Shown: piece by piece, positions 10,940 through 21,100 of the stretch
Position numbering within the stretch: position 1 is the stretch's first letter
Layout: each line of letters begins with the position of its first letter
Notes under the pieces: model-generated
Database searches by the model: none
What the model was told of the DNA's origin: nothing
Seen by the model: only the letters and a program-made list of their open reading frames with translations
Source of the DNA: Phlegmacium glaucopus
Lineage: Eukaryota; Basidiomycota; Agaricomycetes; Agaricales; Cortinariaceae
Assembly (NCBI GenBank): GCA_015039465.1
Contig: MU130362.1
Span: 3,432-29,519 of the forward strand
Direction: 5' to 3'
Length of the DNA: 26,088 nucleotides
Translations under genes and position numbers: made by a program

Positions 10940-11228
10940 CTTACGATGAAGCGCAGCTACACACCTCTGGCCAAGACACCACCCATCCGAAGACGCGATG
11001 ACCTACATCCCTTCCAAAGAAATCCGCAACCTGAGACCTCCCAACACTGAAGTAAAGATTGGAAGTAGAATTTGAGCAATTTCCTTTTATTCAAATGTCA
11101 ATCGGCCACTGCGGTCATGAAAAAGTCATATCATACTTTTCGCATTTCGCGAGGATTGGGTACCAGGGTTTTATCATGATTAACGACTAAGGAAATAAAT
11201 ATATAAGTGTTACTATCCACTGCCACAT
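10940..11228. other. Non-coding stretch
   Basis: No gene or repeat is recognised between the two flanking gene fragments. Confidence 0.4.
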
Positions 11229-11815
11229 AGTGGATAACATACATTGTCTTGAGAACACTTTTGCACGATCGTCTTTACCAGCACCTTCGTGAGCCATCTT
11301 GCCTTGGCGGTTCCTGACAAATATGTCTGCGCCTGCACGTACTGCTAGCTCGATAAGACGCAGGTCTTTGCGGCAGGCAGCTTCATGCAGGAGAGAAGTG
11401 CCTGAATCGTCGTCGAGATGCAAGAGGTCCACAAATGTGACTCCAGGGGACTCTAGGAGCTGGATGAGACCAGGAGAGGGAGGATCTGGGAGGGGAGAGA
11501 GAATATAGCTTCTTAGAAGGGATCTGCAAGATGCATTGAGAAATGAGCGGGAATCTGGATTGATGTGGTCAAATTTTTGAGAAGGAATGGTATGTCAGGA
11601 AGAAGTACCGCCGATAGCCCGAGGCATTTCCTTCCCTCTAGCTACATCTTTGCATGCCTTTCCTTGACTATCTCGTAGGCTATCGCCAATATTTTCTTGC
11701 TCCAGAAGTAAGTTGACCACATCGAGTTGCTCCAGATCCAGGTGGATGAGTCCCATTGGGCGAGATTGCACGATGAGAGGGCAGACGTCGAGCAGTTAGC
11801 ACTATGTGCAAAAAA
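11229..11815 (-). pseudogene. Oxysterol-binding-protein ankyrin-region fragment
   Basis: The parent resembles fungal long OSBP/Osh1-type lipid-transfer proteins, which begin with ankyrin repeats before a PH and a sterol-binding domain. On the - strand from 11815, I see LDVVNLLLEQENIGDSLRD and GKACKDVARGKEMPRAI (about 11640-11760). A second block follows: RSFLNASCRSLLRSYILSPL, LLESPGVTFVDLLHLDDDSG, TSLLHEAACRKDLRLIELAV and RAGADIFVRNRQGKMAHEGA (to about 11250). The fragment ends at a donor-like GTATGT after VFSRQ. The PH and lipid-binding domains are absent from the window. A frame break lies between the two blocks near 11600. It is not functional. Confidence 0.72.
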
Positions 11816-11929
11816 AAAAATCCCAATTTTCAGCTGGCCGACTTGATCTCTAGGAGAAATGGATGGATGGTGGTGGGGTCTCCTAAACATTTGATCAGCC
11901 GCATTTACACAAGTGGATCGAATGAAGCA

Positions 11930-12205
11930 TATATTACCGCTGCGGAGAGTAGATAGAAGTTTGGGCCTTGGCTGCCTCCATAAAGGTATTAGTTGCATCG
12001 GCCAAATCAGGGAGAGGCCTGATTTGCAATGGAGCTGGGACAAGGTATGTTGGAGGTTTGACCGACTCTGATGATGAAGGGCAGGAAGCAGAAAGTCAAG
12101 AGCCACCATCTGGCCAAGGCCCGGCATAGCCAAGGCGAGGTTTGCAGAAGCGGTGGAGTGCGATGAGGGCACTTGGAGGAGCAGGAATGTGCCGCGTGGG
12201 AACAA
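11930..12205 (-). pseudogene. Unrecognised coding-like fragment
   Basis: One - strand frame gives VKPPTYLVPAPLQIRPLP and DATNTFMEAAKAQTSIYSPQ, followed by a donor-like GTAATA. A second frame upstream gives FPRGTFLLLQVPSSHSTASA. These look like coding sequence in two frames, implying an indel or an unseen splice. It may be the N-terminal region of the adjacent OSBP-like gene, but I cannot show that. It stops right at the left terminal repeat of the next element. Confidence 0.3.
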
Positions 12206-12211
12206 CTTGGG

Positions 12212-12298
12212 TGCAATCTTCGGACTTTAAAACCCCGGTCCGGCCTTGCCGCGTCAATATTGCATGTTCTCATATTCTCGTTGACGCGATATTCTAGG
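12212..12298 (+). repeat. Left terminal inverted repeat of the helicase/DUF6589 unit
   Basis: The outer block 12212-12235 and the block 12251-12263 (GCGTCAATATTGC, perfect) match the right end in inverse orientation. A weaker third block (TTGACGCG to CTAG, to about 12298) also aligns. The left arm has extra bases between the first two blocks. Confidence 0.7.
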
Positions 12299-12379
12299 TA
12301 ATCCTGCTTTATGCATCTCACTTTCGAATTCTGAGGCTCTACTTCTTGGATAGTCCTGAATTCCTATGAATGCTCAACA

Positions 12380-14010
12380 ATGGCTCGAGGACCCCACTGG
12401 AAGGACCCTGTAGGCATCGCAACCATCAACACCATTGTGATGAAACTCATACCAAAATAGACGAATGGGCTGCATCCAGTCCAACTGGAGCTTGTTTCGG
12501 CTATCCTTGACGGACAGGACATACAATGAGCGTCCAAATACGCAATTTGGCATCTGTTTTCTCACTCATGGACTCAATGGCGACAAATTTCCTGATTTAC
12601 GACCATTATACATTGCCGAACTGTCGAGCAGGTCTCCCGTGTGTACGCTTGCATATGGCGTCTTCAACCAGATGGGACGAATAAACTCAGGCGAGCTCGC
12701 GTTTATCATAGCATATGCCCTCCCGATTACAATAAGGAGATGATACAACTTCTTGAGACTGATCCACACTTGCAGATCGTGATATCTACTGTTGCCTTTT
12801 CAAATGGCCTTAATGCATAGTCACTTCTCGATAGCCTATCACTTGGATTTGGTTCGACATTTAATGAGTCTTGGCAGGAGAAGGGGCGTGTTGGAAGGAA
12901 TCCAGATACGATTGGAAGAGGCATTATCTTTTCACACCGCCGAGTACTCAAGGATGCTCAATTATACCTTGCATGTACGCGCTGATTTTTCTATTTCTAT
13001 GAAAATATTGATCCATAGCACCATATTCAGCTCTTAATTTCCGTCCAGTTCCACACAAGAATCGCTCAAAGAAGGCCAAGAGCCCTCGCGTTCTAGATAA
13101 ATCCCAGGCTCTCGTTATCACGGAAAATTTTTGCTACATTGCATGCATTAACAATTGCTATGGGAACCCCTCTTTGGATTCATCTCGTCCAGATTTGCCT
13201 CGTTTGGATTGCCTCACTGCTGGCCGTCGCCTACCGTGCTCACTCTGTCTATCGCGGCGAGGAGATGGTGACTCTCTTGTTTTCCCACCATCCCCATTGC
13301 CTGCAGGTTCCGCTACACTACCCATCTTAACAACACCTCGAGCTGTCCAAAAGTTGTCTATTCCCAAAAAAGACAAGCTGAAAAAGAAGGAGCGAGAAGC
13401 AGCACAGAAACATTTACTCAATTTTGGTGAATCTATTCGCCAAATTCAACGGGGCCCCAATACCCACAAGTATCAACCACGTTCATCATATTTTCCATCT
13501 CGCATCTTGTCTGCAATACTCGATTCATTACTCGTCATCCATTTCCCATCTGAACTCGAAGTCATCATCAACAATTCATGGGCCTACTACTCCAGTCATG
13601 GAACAGCCCTTTTTAACTTGATCATCGAAATCCAAACATCAATTAAGGTCCAACAGAATAATGCACGAGAACTTACCCTAGCCAAGCAACGTGAAAAGCG
13701 ACAGGCTGCAAGAGATATTAATGACGAAGATACCTGCGACCCATCACTACCTGATGTAGGACCTTCTGAGCAACCTCTCAATGAATCCCTGAGTCGCAAG
13801 CGCCACGCCCTTGAGCAGATAGCCAACACTACCAAACGACAACGAGCTCCTAGAACGGTTCAACCAAGTGTTGCCCAAGTGTTAGAAGGCTATCGCCCAC
13901 AGTGCCGCACCCGCCGAAATGCTCTTGTTCCTGAATCATCATCTGGAGGTAATGATGGAAAGGAGAATGGGGGTCGCAGGGTTTCAATGAGATCAAGGAA
14001 AAATTACTAG
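12380..14010 (+). pseudogene. RecQ-like DNA helicase, internally deleted and nonsense-mutated
   Basis: RecQ-family enzymes unwind DNA with ATP. The ATG at 12380 opens a frame holding the Q-motif-like block NGLHPVQLELVSAILDGQD (about 12464-12520), interrupted by TAG at 12458-12460. At about 12520 it jumps directly to ERPNTQFGICFLTHGL, so motifs I to III, including the ATP-binding loop and DEAH-type box, are deleted. After a frameshift near 12590 the C-terminal RecA lobe continues: TIIHCRTVEQVSRVYAC, DPHLQIVISTVAFSNGLNA, a TAG at 12818-12820, then FNESWQEKGRVGRNPDTIGR (motif VI) and GIIFSHRRVL. A 56-bp intron (12975-13030) leads to a long intact C-terminal extension to the stop at 14008-14010, with LPCSLCLSR, a KKDKLKKKEREAAQ basic stretch and a Lys/Arg-rich end. 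It cannot encode an active helicase. Confidence 0.82.
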
Positions 14011-14041
14011 GTATTATTGCTTCGAGAAACTACTTGTTACC

Positions 14042-17000
14042 CTAGTCCGAATTGTACAAATCATTGTCTTCAACACCATTATCACTATCTGATGAAATTC
14101 CGTGGTCGATATTGTGGGCACCATCATCCTCATCACTTGAACTGTCTCTATCCTCCCTATATTCTTGCTCGTGCCAAGCTTGATGCATCAACTGGTCGTC
14201 GGACAAATAAATATCATAATCAGAGCCACTGACTAGTTGATTGTTGCTAGGGTCATCTTCGTTCGGCTCGTCATCTTCAGATTGGGTACTAGAGGATACG
14301 TGTGAAGGTGTTGGGGAGCGAACAGAATCTGATTTAGAAGTGCATAAGCTGGAGGAGCTTCCAGTCTCACTAAGTCTAAGAGGTATGTTAACAATGGCAT
14401 TATCGGTTTCAGCATGAAACTGAAAGGATTGGGCTTGCAATTCCGTGTCGGGGCCAGCTTCAGCTTGTCTATGAGCCTGGATATCCACAATAACGTCTGC
14501 ATAGGCCGTCGACTTGCAGATAAAATCATCGAGTTTGTTGCTATCCAGTCGCCTATACCCTTAATTGATTGGTTGCCGCATGCCCTAATGTCCGACCAGC
14601 ACAGAAAAAGTGCAAATTTTCCTCCTTGTACAAGGCAAAGAGAACTCTGAGTTCATCACGAAGATGAGGGGATGTATGTGTTTTGCCCCGGCTATGCAGG
14701 GCAAAAGCATTCTCGATTTCTTCCTTGATTCGTAAGAAATGATTAACGTTTGGTGCGAGCGTGTGACGATAAAAATTGTCATCAAAATCACCACCTCGTT
14801 TCTTGACCATGTCCTCAAGCCAACGGTTATAATGCTCTTGAAGCAAGTCAGCTTCAATCCACCGTCCGAGCTCGCCAGTTATATTTACGAGCCAGTTGTT
14901 GAGTATTCCATTGCGAAGGTCCTCGGAGGCCTCCTAGTGTAGCAGACAATATACTTCCAGGAGATAGGTTGTATAGTTCTGCTGAGACGAACCAGCGAAG
15001 GTAAATATCCAGAGCTATTAATGGAGTGTTCACACAAGTTAATGAACTATAACTGAAAAGGAATATAATCGAGTTCCTTGCCTTCAAGATCTCAAAGACG
15101 CGCCCAATATTTCCCTCAGGAATAGCAAAAGCTACTTCGATCCACCAGCCAAAATCCTGAAGAAAGAGGATGCTGTTCGCAAGAACGCGATCGCCATCGA
15201 AGTTGTCAGCCTCTTGATGGACCTTTGGCAAATCCTCAGTCAGAAGAGCAGGTGGGTCACTCTCGGAAATGTCTAGTTGCGTGCTTGGGGTAGAGCCAGT
15301 ATTTTGCATTATAAACGGCAAACCAAACATGACTTTCATAGGCGCTGGTGCATCACTTGATTCAGCGTGAGAGAGTGCCTGTTCATGTGCGTCCTGTGAT
15401 GCATAACGATTTACAAGGATACTTGCTTGGAGCAATAATATTTCGAGCGAAGGTAATTCATCCTGTCTTGCCAGATTAGCGAAGTGTGAGAGGAGGTCTG
15501 GTTTAGCCTCCAGAAACACCCTAAAGGTTGATGCGGAATCAGAGGATTTGTGAAAAGAGAGTAGAGTGGGTCGCACCTCCAGCAATCAAGAACTCGAGCC
15601 TCCCAGACTAATGTCATGCTTCGTACAGTTGGGTAGTAGTCACAACTATTGAGGTTGGATGGACGTTTGAAACCAGCTGCATTTGAGCTCCGAGAAAGTG
15701 AGGATGGATCCTTTGAGGTTGGAGGTCCATAATGGTTTGCGGTAATTGAGTTAATCATTGTGGCTTTTGCGTGCCAAATTTCAGGCGTAGCAATGCGATT
15801 CCGGAAGGATTTGTGATTGTCAGGAATGGAGCACAAGTATTTCTGTAGTCGAAGTGTTGTTGCGTATGAAGCGCCATCTCCACGAACCCAGGAGAGGAGC
15901 TGGTCTGCCTCTTCTGACCCAAGACCCATTTGTTCATCGAAATCCATGATCGCTCGTGCCATCCCTTGAGTCTCAGTCTCTCTCTCAGAATTGGTTCCTA
16001 AAGGCTGTACCACAGTCTTTCGTCCTTCACGCATGCGATGCTTGGCAAGGGGCTCTGAACGAAACTTTTTTGAAATGTCTTTGGACATAGAGTTGAGTTC
16101 TGGGATGTAGTCAACAAGAACGCGAGCCCAATGTAGTGATTGAATCTCGAGGAGATGAGTCCAATCAATATCAGTCCTGAGCGTTTCAACAGTCATAGTC
16201 TTGCGCTTCTTCTGAGCAACACGTGTAAGGTGACTCTGTAAATCGAAGGCACCAGGTTCACAATCATCGAGGCGTATTGCTGTTCCTGCAGTCCCAACTT
16301 TGAGTATACTTTGGCGTGCGATACCTCCTTCGTAAACGGGGGTACTCTTGGACATTATCAAGAACTAAGCACCATTCTGTTTCTCCTCGCCGGGTTGCAT
16401 CCTTGACAGAATTTTGTAGAGCAGTAAGGCTTGAACCTGTCATAGAGTCGAGAGCCTTCCGCACAGTTGTGTCGCTTACGATATTCCCAAACCGGCTGTA
16501 GACGCGTTTGACATCGATATGGGATTTCACGGCAAAGTGCCATATGCCCAGGGCCATTGCAAGATCCCCATTTGCATAGCGGTTGCGCGAAAAGATAAAG
16601 GAGCTAACAGCCCCAACTTGGATCTAGAACAAAGAGGTAAGTATGATTGAACATTTAGTAATATGTCATGAAATACTACGTGCAATGGGATGTGGCCGTC
16701 GCTTCTTCACAATGAAAACGCCGTTCTTGCATAGGCCAGCCATAGACTCAGTCAAGTACCAAGAGACAGGTGCGCGTGTCCTATATTTTTCACAAAGTGA
16801 AGCAATGCTAACTTCCCCAAAGCTTCCCAGGTAACAAGATCGACATGTTCCTCTGAGTGTCGGCGGTTGGTTGAAGCACGAAGATGGGTATTGTTGTCTT
16901 TAACAGTGAGCTTGTATATCTCATGGTGAGCGTGTTTAGCGACGAGATTCGTTGCCCAGGTGAATAAAGAAGGACGTGCGTGGTGGATTTCGGCAGGAGA

Positions 17001-17555
17001 GACAGATGGTGAGAAAGGTGCATGGCGCTCGTGGTACCAAGTTGATTTCGGGGACGGTGCACTGTGCTTATGGGAGTAGATGAGAAGGATAATGTCAGAC
17101 ATCTTTGTCTTTGTTTTTCCCTGCAGAAAACGAGCAACAGCCAGACCATGAGCAACACTGCGAGGATCCTCCTTTCCGACGGGGTTGTAGAACATAATCT
17201 CTGAGAAGTCACCGATTGAGTCGAAGCCCCAGTCTCCTAGAATCTTTTCCATCCGTTTGAATTTAACCTCTAGCTTCTTCGTTGTGTTCTGTGGAGGTTG
17301 AATTAGCCTTGGTTGGCTCGAAGATTCGCTGAGATTAAAATGCATATTGAATGGAGAGCCAAGGGGTGATAGAGATGGAGTGGGTGAAAAAGCCAGAAGG
17401 TCATCAGGAGAAGATGTGTCAAGTGGTGATGCTCCAAGATTTTCCGAAGTGGTTGCAGAATGTGATAAGAAGGGTGATATGTAGTCTGGTACTGCCGGCA
17501 CTTGAATTGTTGGTGTTTTCTTGTAAGATCGGACGGTTCTAACATGGCTTTCCAT
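14042..17555 (-). pseudogene. DUF6589-type protein, possible RNase H-fold transposase-like, broken
   Basis: The sequence matches my memory of a multicopy Agaricomycete DUF6589 family of unknown function. From the ATG at 17553-17555: a Ser/Pro-rich head, LGDWGFDSIGDF, KYRTRAPVSWYLTESMAG, KKRRPHPI | IQVGAVSSF, WCLVLDNVQEY (an acidic site), VYEGGIARQSILKVGTAGTA, HRMREGRKTVVQPLGTNSER, LLSWVRGDGASYATTL (second acidic site), NHYGPPTSKDPSSLSRSSNA, GFKRPSNLNSCDYYPTVRSM, FDGDRVLANSILFLQDFGWW, LLQEHYNRWLEDMV and THTSPHLRDELRVLFALYKE, then a Ser/Asp/Glu-rich tail. Introns: 16624-16683 (GC-AG), 15521-15576 (GT-AG) and 15015-15081 (GC-AG). Lesions: frameshifts near 16811, 16340 and 14562, and TAG at 14934-14936. 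The paired acidic motifs (LDN, GDG) suggest an RNase H-like fold, but this is inference. Confidence 0.7.
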
Positions 17556-17611
17556 GACAGTTAATGTTTAAATGTAAAATAATTTGAATTTGGAAAAATG
17601 AAGTAGGTTTG

Positions 17612-17688
17612 GGGACTAAAAACGCATCAAGAGTCGAGGGAGACAAGGCAATATTGACGCGACGCGGTTTCAAAGTCCGAAGATTACA
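17612..17688 (-). repeat. Right terminal inverted repeat of the helicase/DUF6589 unit
   Basis: Inverse match of the left arm: GCAATATTGACGC at 17648-17660 and GGTTTCAAAGTCCGAAGATT at 17666-17685, with the outer end ACA at 17686-17688. A weaker inner block extends to about 17612. Confidence 0.7.
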
Positions 17689-17792
17689 TAAACATTTTCT
17701 AGCATGGGTTTGGGGGCGCGGTAAAAACAGGACTACCATCTTGCATCCTCATGAGTAAGCGGATACTGACCAATAGTGGAATGGACTCATAG

Positions 17793-17938
17793 CATAGCCT
17801 CGCAGCGTGATGGACTCATAGCATAGTTTCGCAGCGTAGCCTCGCAGCATAGCCTTGCAGCATAGCCTTGCAGCATAGCCTTGCAGCATAGCCTCGCAGC
17901 GTAGCCTCGCAGCATAGCCTCGCAGCATAGCCGCGTTT
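17793..17938. repeat. 13-bp minisatellite, about nine units
   Basis: The unit is AGCCTYGCAGCRT (13 bp) repeated head to tail, with one upstream copy displaced by a TGATGGACTCATAGC insertion. Units differ only at a few C/T and A/G positions. The long - strand open frame across it (17749-18006) is a by-product of the repeat. The array sits immediately upstream of the TATA box of the next gene. Confidence 0.85.
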
Positions 17939-17945
17939 CTTTTTG

Positions 17946-17953
17946 TATAAATA
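17946..17953 (+). promoter_or_regulatory. Putative TATA box of the 18117 gene
   Basis: TATAAATA, 8 bp after the minisatellite and 164 bp before the ATG at 18117. Confidence 0.45.
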
Positions 17954-18116
17954 CTTAGGCCTTTAGGGATGGATTCTCTATTGGTTTGATCCAGTACATA
18001 CCACATCCCTGCTCTAGCTCAGTGCCTACTGTGTTTAAGTCACCCTGCTAGCTTTGTTCATCAAACCGACATCCGAATTTCCAACACCTCCTTATAACCC
18101 AGGTTGCTCTCCAGCC

Positions 18117-21100
18117 ATGTCTATCCGCTCTACCCTCTTCAAGTGCCAGCTCCTAAGGAATGTTGCAGCTAGTGAAATAGCAGTAAAATTACTTGCGGAC
18201 AGTGCAACACCCGAAATTCAAACTGCTTTTGAAGATGTGCTGCTATCCCTAATTCCTGCACCATTTCACAATGATATTGAGAGGGAGAACCTCTTCCGGA
18301 GCTTTCTTTCATGGTGCGCAGACAAGTCTCTTTCCTGCCCCAAAGAACTAGAGCAGGCCATTGCCAACCGATCAAATCTCAAAAAGAAGCACCGGAAGGC
18401 AAAGCGGAATTTCATTGACAGAGTAGGCCTAAACTGGGAAGCAGCAAGAAGAGATGAATATCTTTCAGGTATCCCCACCACCATCATTCCTGCACTCAGC
18501 ACACCATATCCACCCCTTGCACACTGGGTATTCGAATCTGATGAGATTAAGGAAAAGTGGGAGTACTGGATTTCAAAGGCACCGCAGGCTGATGCCAGGA
18601 AGAAGCGGCTCCCTATGCTCAGATTAGACCCAGGAAAACTTGCATGCGACCTTTCCAGCGATACCAGCATGATATTTCAAAAAGAAGATGGTCAATTGGC
18701 TGGACTTGTGCTTAGAAACTTTTGCCCTGACTCCCATACACTCAGCTGGCTGGATGATGTCATTGAGGGAGCTGCAGGTTAGTGATGCCAAAGTTCGGTT
18801 CCGAACCGACGCAAGAACCGAGAACCGAAAGAACCGAACCGTCGGTTCAGGTTCAGTTCAGTTCAGTCCAGGGATTTTGGGCTGTCGGTTCGGTTCTCGG
18901 TTCTCACATTTCTAAATTTCTGAGAACCGGGTTCGAACCGGTTCGAACCGAACTTTCTGTCAATATTTTTTTCTAATTTTTCCGTGCAGAATTGAATTTA
19001 AAATCTATAAAATATTGTTAGGCGCCAGACAAGCGCCAGAACCCATATTTTGGGAGTCGGAGTTTTAAAAATCTCATTGACTCTCAGCTATCAACAAAAC
19101 ACAACTGTCACAACGCAACGCGAACAACACCAGCGATAACGATGCTAACACCAACAACTCCCCACTAGGGAAGTTATTTTTGGTGAGTTTCTTGATTTAA
19201 TTAATATAATATAACTATGAAATCACACAGGGATGACAACGATAAGCACCACAACGGACATCGGAGCTCGACGTTTAGCGCCTTCTCACCACGGAATGTT
19301 GTCAATGAACGCAAGGCTACTCCACACATCTGTACAAATGCAACCGCTTTCAAGATCCAAACTGAAGGCGAATATCAAGCTTTGAGGGCCCGTTCGGTTC
19401 TTCTTCGATCGACTAAAAAAGAGTCGCCTGATCGGAAGGTTCGTGCCCGATGTGAAATAATCCTGTGCGCAGGAGCATTTGGATCCCCACAAGTTCTGAT
19501 GCTCAGGTATATATTGTCATTTTAATCAGAACTTGAAATTCTTAGTACTGACACTTCAATAGCGGCATTGGTCCTGAGGAACATCTCAATAATCACAACA
19601 AGAATTAGCACAACGATAACGGACATGGACACTACCCCTTCCAAGGAATTTTTTTTAGGTTTTGATTTATTTCTAATGTAGACTACGACAGGCAAATGAT
19701 GACGAACAACGATGCCGAATGGACGACAACAAATGACAACGAACAAACGAACAACGAACGCCAAAAATGGATGAACAAACATAAACAAACGACAATGAAC
19801 AACGAACCAAGGACAATTAATGGACGAATGCCAAGCAGAACGATGACGAGCAACCCTACTACCTTGGCCGGTATTTTTTTTAAAATTTAAATTTAAATCT
19901 AATATAACCGACTACAGACAAACAACGAACAACGAACGCCAAAAATGAATGAACGAACATAAACAAACGACGACAAACGAATGAACCAAAGACAACGAAT
20001 GGACGAATGAAAGATAATACCACGACGACCGCGGCCGCTATCTTTGACACCAGCCCGCAGCAACGTCCCTCATGGAAATGGTTCTCGCTATATCCGATCC
20101 TAGAATGATGTCCGACATGACAACTTTGACCGCCGCTTTTCTCGATTCCATTACCGTTGATACCAGCTGATAACGAGGATATTAGTTATCCTGGTCCCGT
20201 TCCACCATCGGATGATGTATGATACTTAAATTCTAATTTAATCTACAGCAGATAAATGACAACGCACAAACAACAACAACAAATGGATCGGAACGCCGGT
20301 GACAACAACAGATGACGAATGAACGAATGAATGACGAATTAACACAAACAAACGACGACGAATGCATGAATGAATGGACAACGGACGGATGACAAACGAA
20401 CGGACGGACGACAAACGAATGAACAACTTGAAATGGGATGAAGGAATGATGAACGAACGAACGAACGACGAACGAACGAACGACGAACGAACGAACGACG
20501 AACGAACGAACGACGAATGAACATAGACACACAACTGTTTAACACATCAAAAGATGAGGTATGTTTGAACCTTATGTATTCTGTATGACGGCTACTGAAT
20601 GTCAATCTACTGGAATAGATATAAGTTGTAAATTTCCTGGAAACTCGACAATGAATGAACGGACGTCGAATGAACAAGGTTTTTTTTCTATTTAAATATA
20701 CTATAACAACAACAGCATCCATGCTAGGAGCATAGTAGACTACTAGTAGCTTGTTAAATCAAGCAAATTACAATATAATTTAATTTAAAGGTTTTTATCA
20801 TCGGTTCAACAGTTCGAACCGGTTCTAGAACCGGACAGAACCGACAGAACCGGTTCTATCGGTTCTGGTTCCGGTTCCGGTTCAGTTCAATGAGGAACCC
20901 TTCGGTTCGGTTCTCGGTTCTTCAAAAAAGGTTGAAGAACCGAACTGAACCGAACTTTGGTAACACTACTGCAGGTATTAGGAAGAGTATAAGGGTGTGC
21001 ATTGACCTCACCTTCATTCCACATTGCTTTTACTGATCAGATGTATTCCAGCTTGAAGACCCAGGAGTGCTGGTCCAAATAGGATATTCTGCAGGCTCGC

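Larger units (their letters stand above)
12212..17688. mobile_element. TIR-bounded unit with convergent RecQ-like helicase and DUF6589 genes
   Basis: Two convergent genes fill the space between matching terminal inverted repeats. The left end reads TGCAATCTTCGGACTTT and the right end is its reverse complement with two mismatches (TGTAATCTTCGGACTTT). Both arms also share GCGTCAATATTGC. The helicase ATG lies about 117 bp inside the left conserved block and the DUF6589 ATG about 93 bp inside the right one. The genes end 31 bp apart. No target-site duplication could be found, so the exact outer ends are uncertain. Both genes are broken, so this copy is non-autonomous or dead. I know of no established name for such an element. 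Confidence 0.6.
18780..20968. mobile_element. Non-autonomous hAT-like element, 2,189 bp
   Basis: The ends are inverted repeats: left TAGTGATGCCAAAGTTCGGT, and the right end reads TAGTGTTACCAAAGTTCGGT on the opposite strand. They are flanked by an exact 8-bp duplication, the hAT superfamily signature. Both subterminal regions (about 18790-18960 and 20810-20960) are dense in GGTTC/GAACC motifs that can fold back. The interior has no transposase. It holds a captured GMC oxidoreductase fragment, then AT-rich spacers and iterated ACGAAC-type repeats. It must have been mobilised by a transposase encoded elsewhere. Confidence 0.85.

Noticed and set aside
11642..12205. A 187-residue - strand gene
   Set aside because: The frame crosses two regions whose protein-like reading lies in other frames (OSBP ankyrin block and VKPPTYLVPAPLQ block), so it is mostly a shadow frame.
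12212..17688. Classification of the helicase unit as a Helitron
   Set aside because: No Rep/HUH domain, no TC/CTRR ends with a terminal hairpin were seen, the helicase motifs look RecQ-like rather than Pif1-like, and the ends are inverted repeats.
17749..18006. - strand open frame with repeated RGYAA-type peptide
   Set aside because: It is produced by the 13-bp minisatellite and has no other gene features.
18054..18116. Upstream extension of the split gene to 18054
   Set aside because: The frame there starts with TTG; the first ATG is at 18117, which suits the TATA distance better.
20233..20722. Overlapping - strand frames rich in V, R, S and F
   Set aside because: They are translations of ACGAAC-type simple repeats, open in several frames at once.
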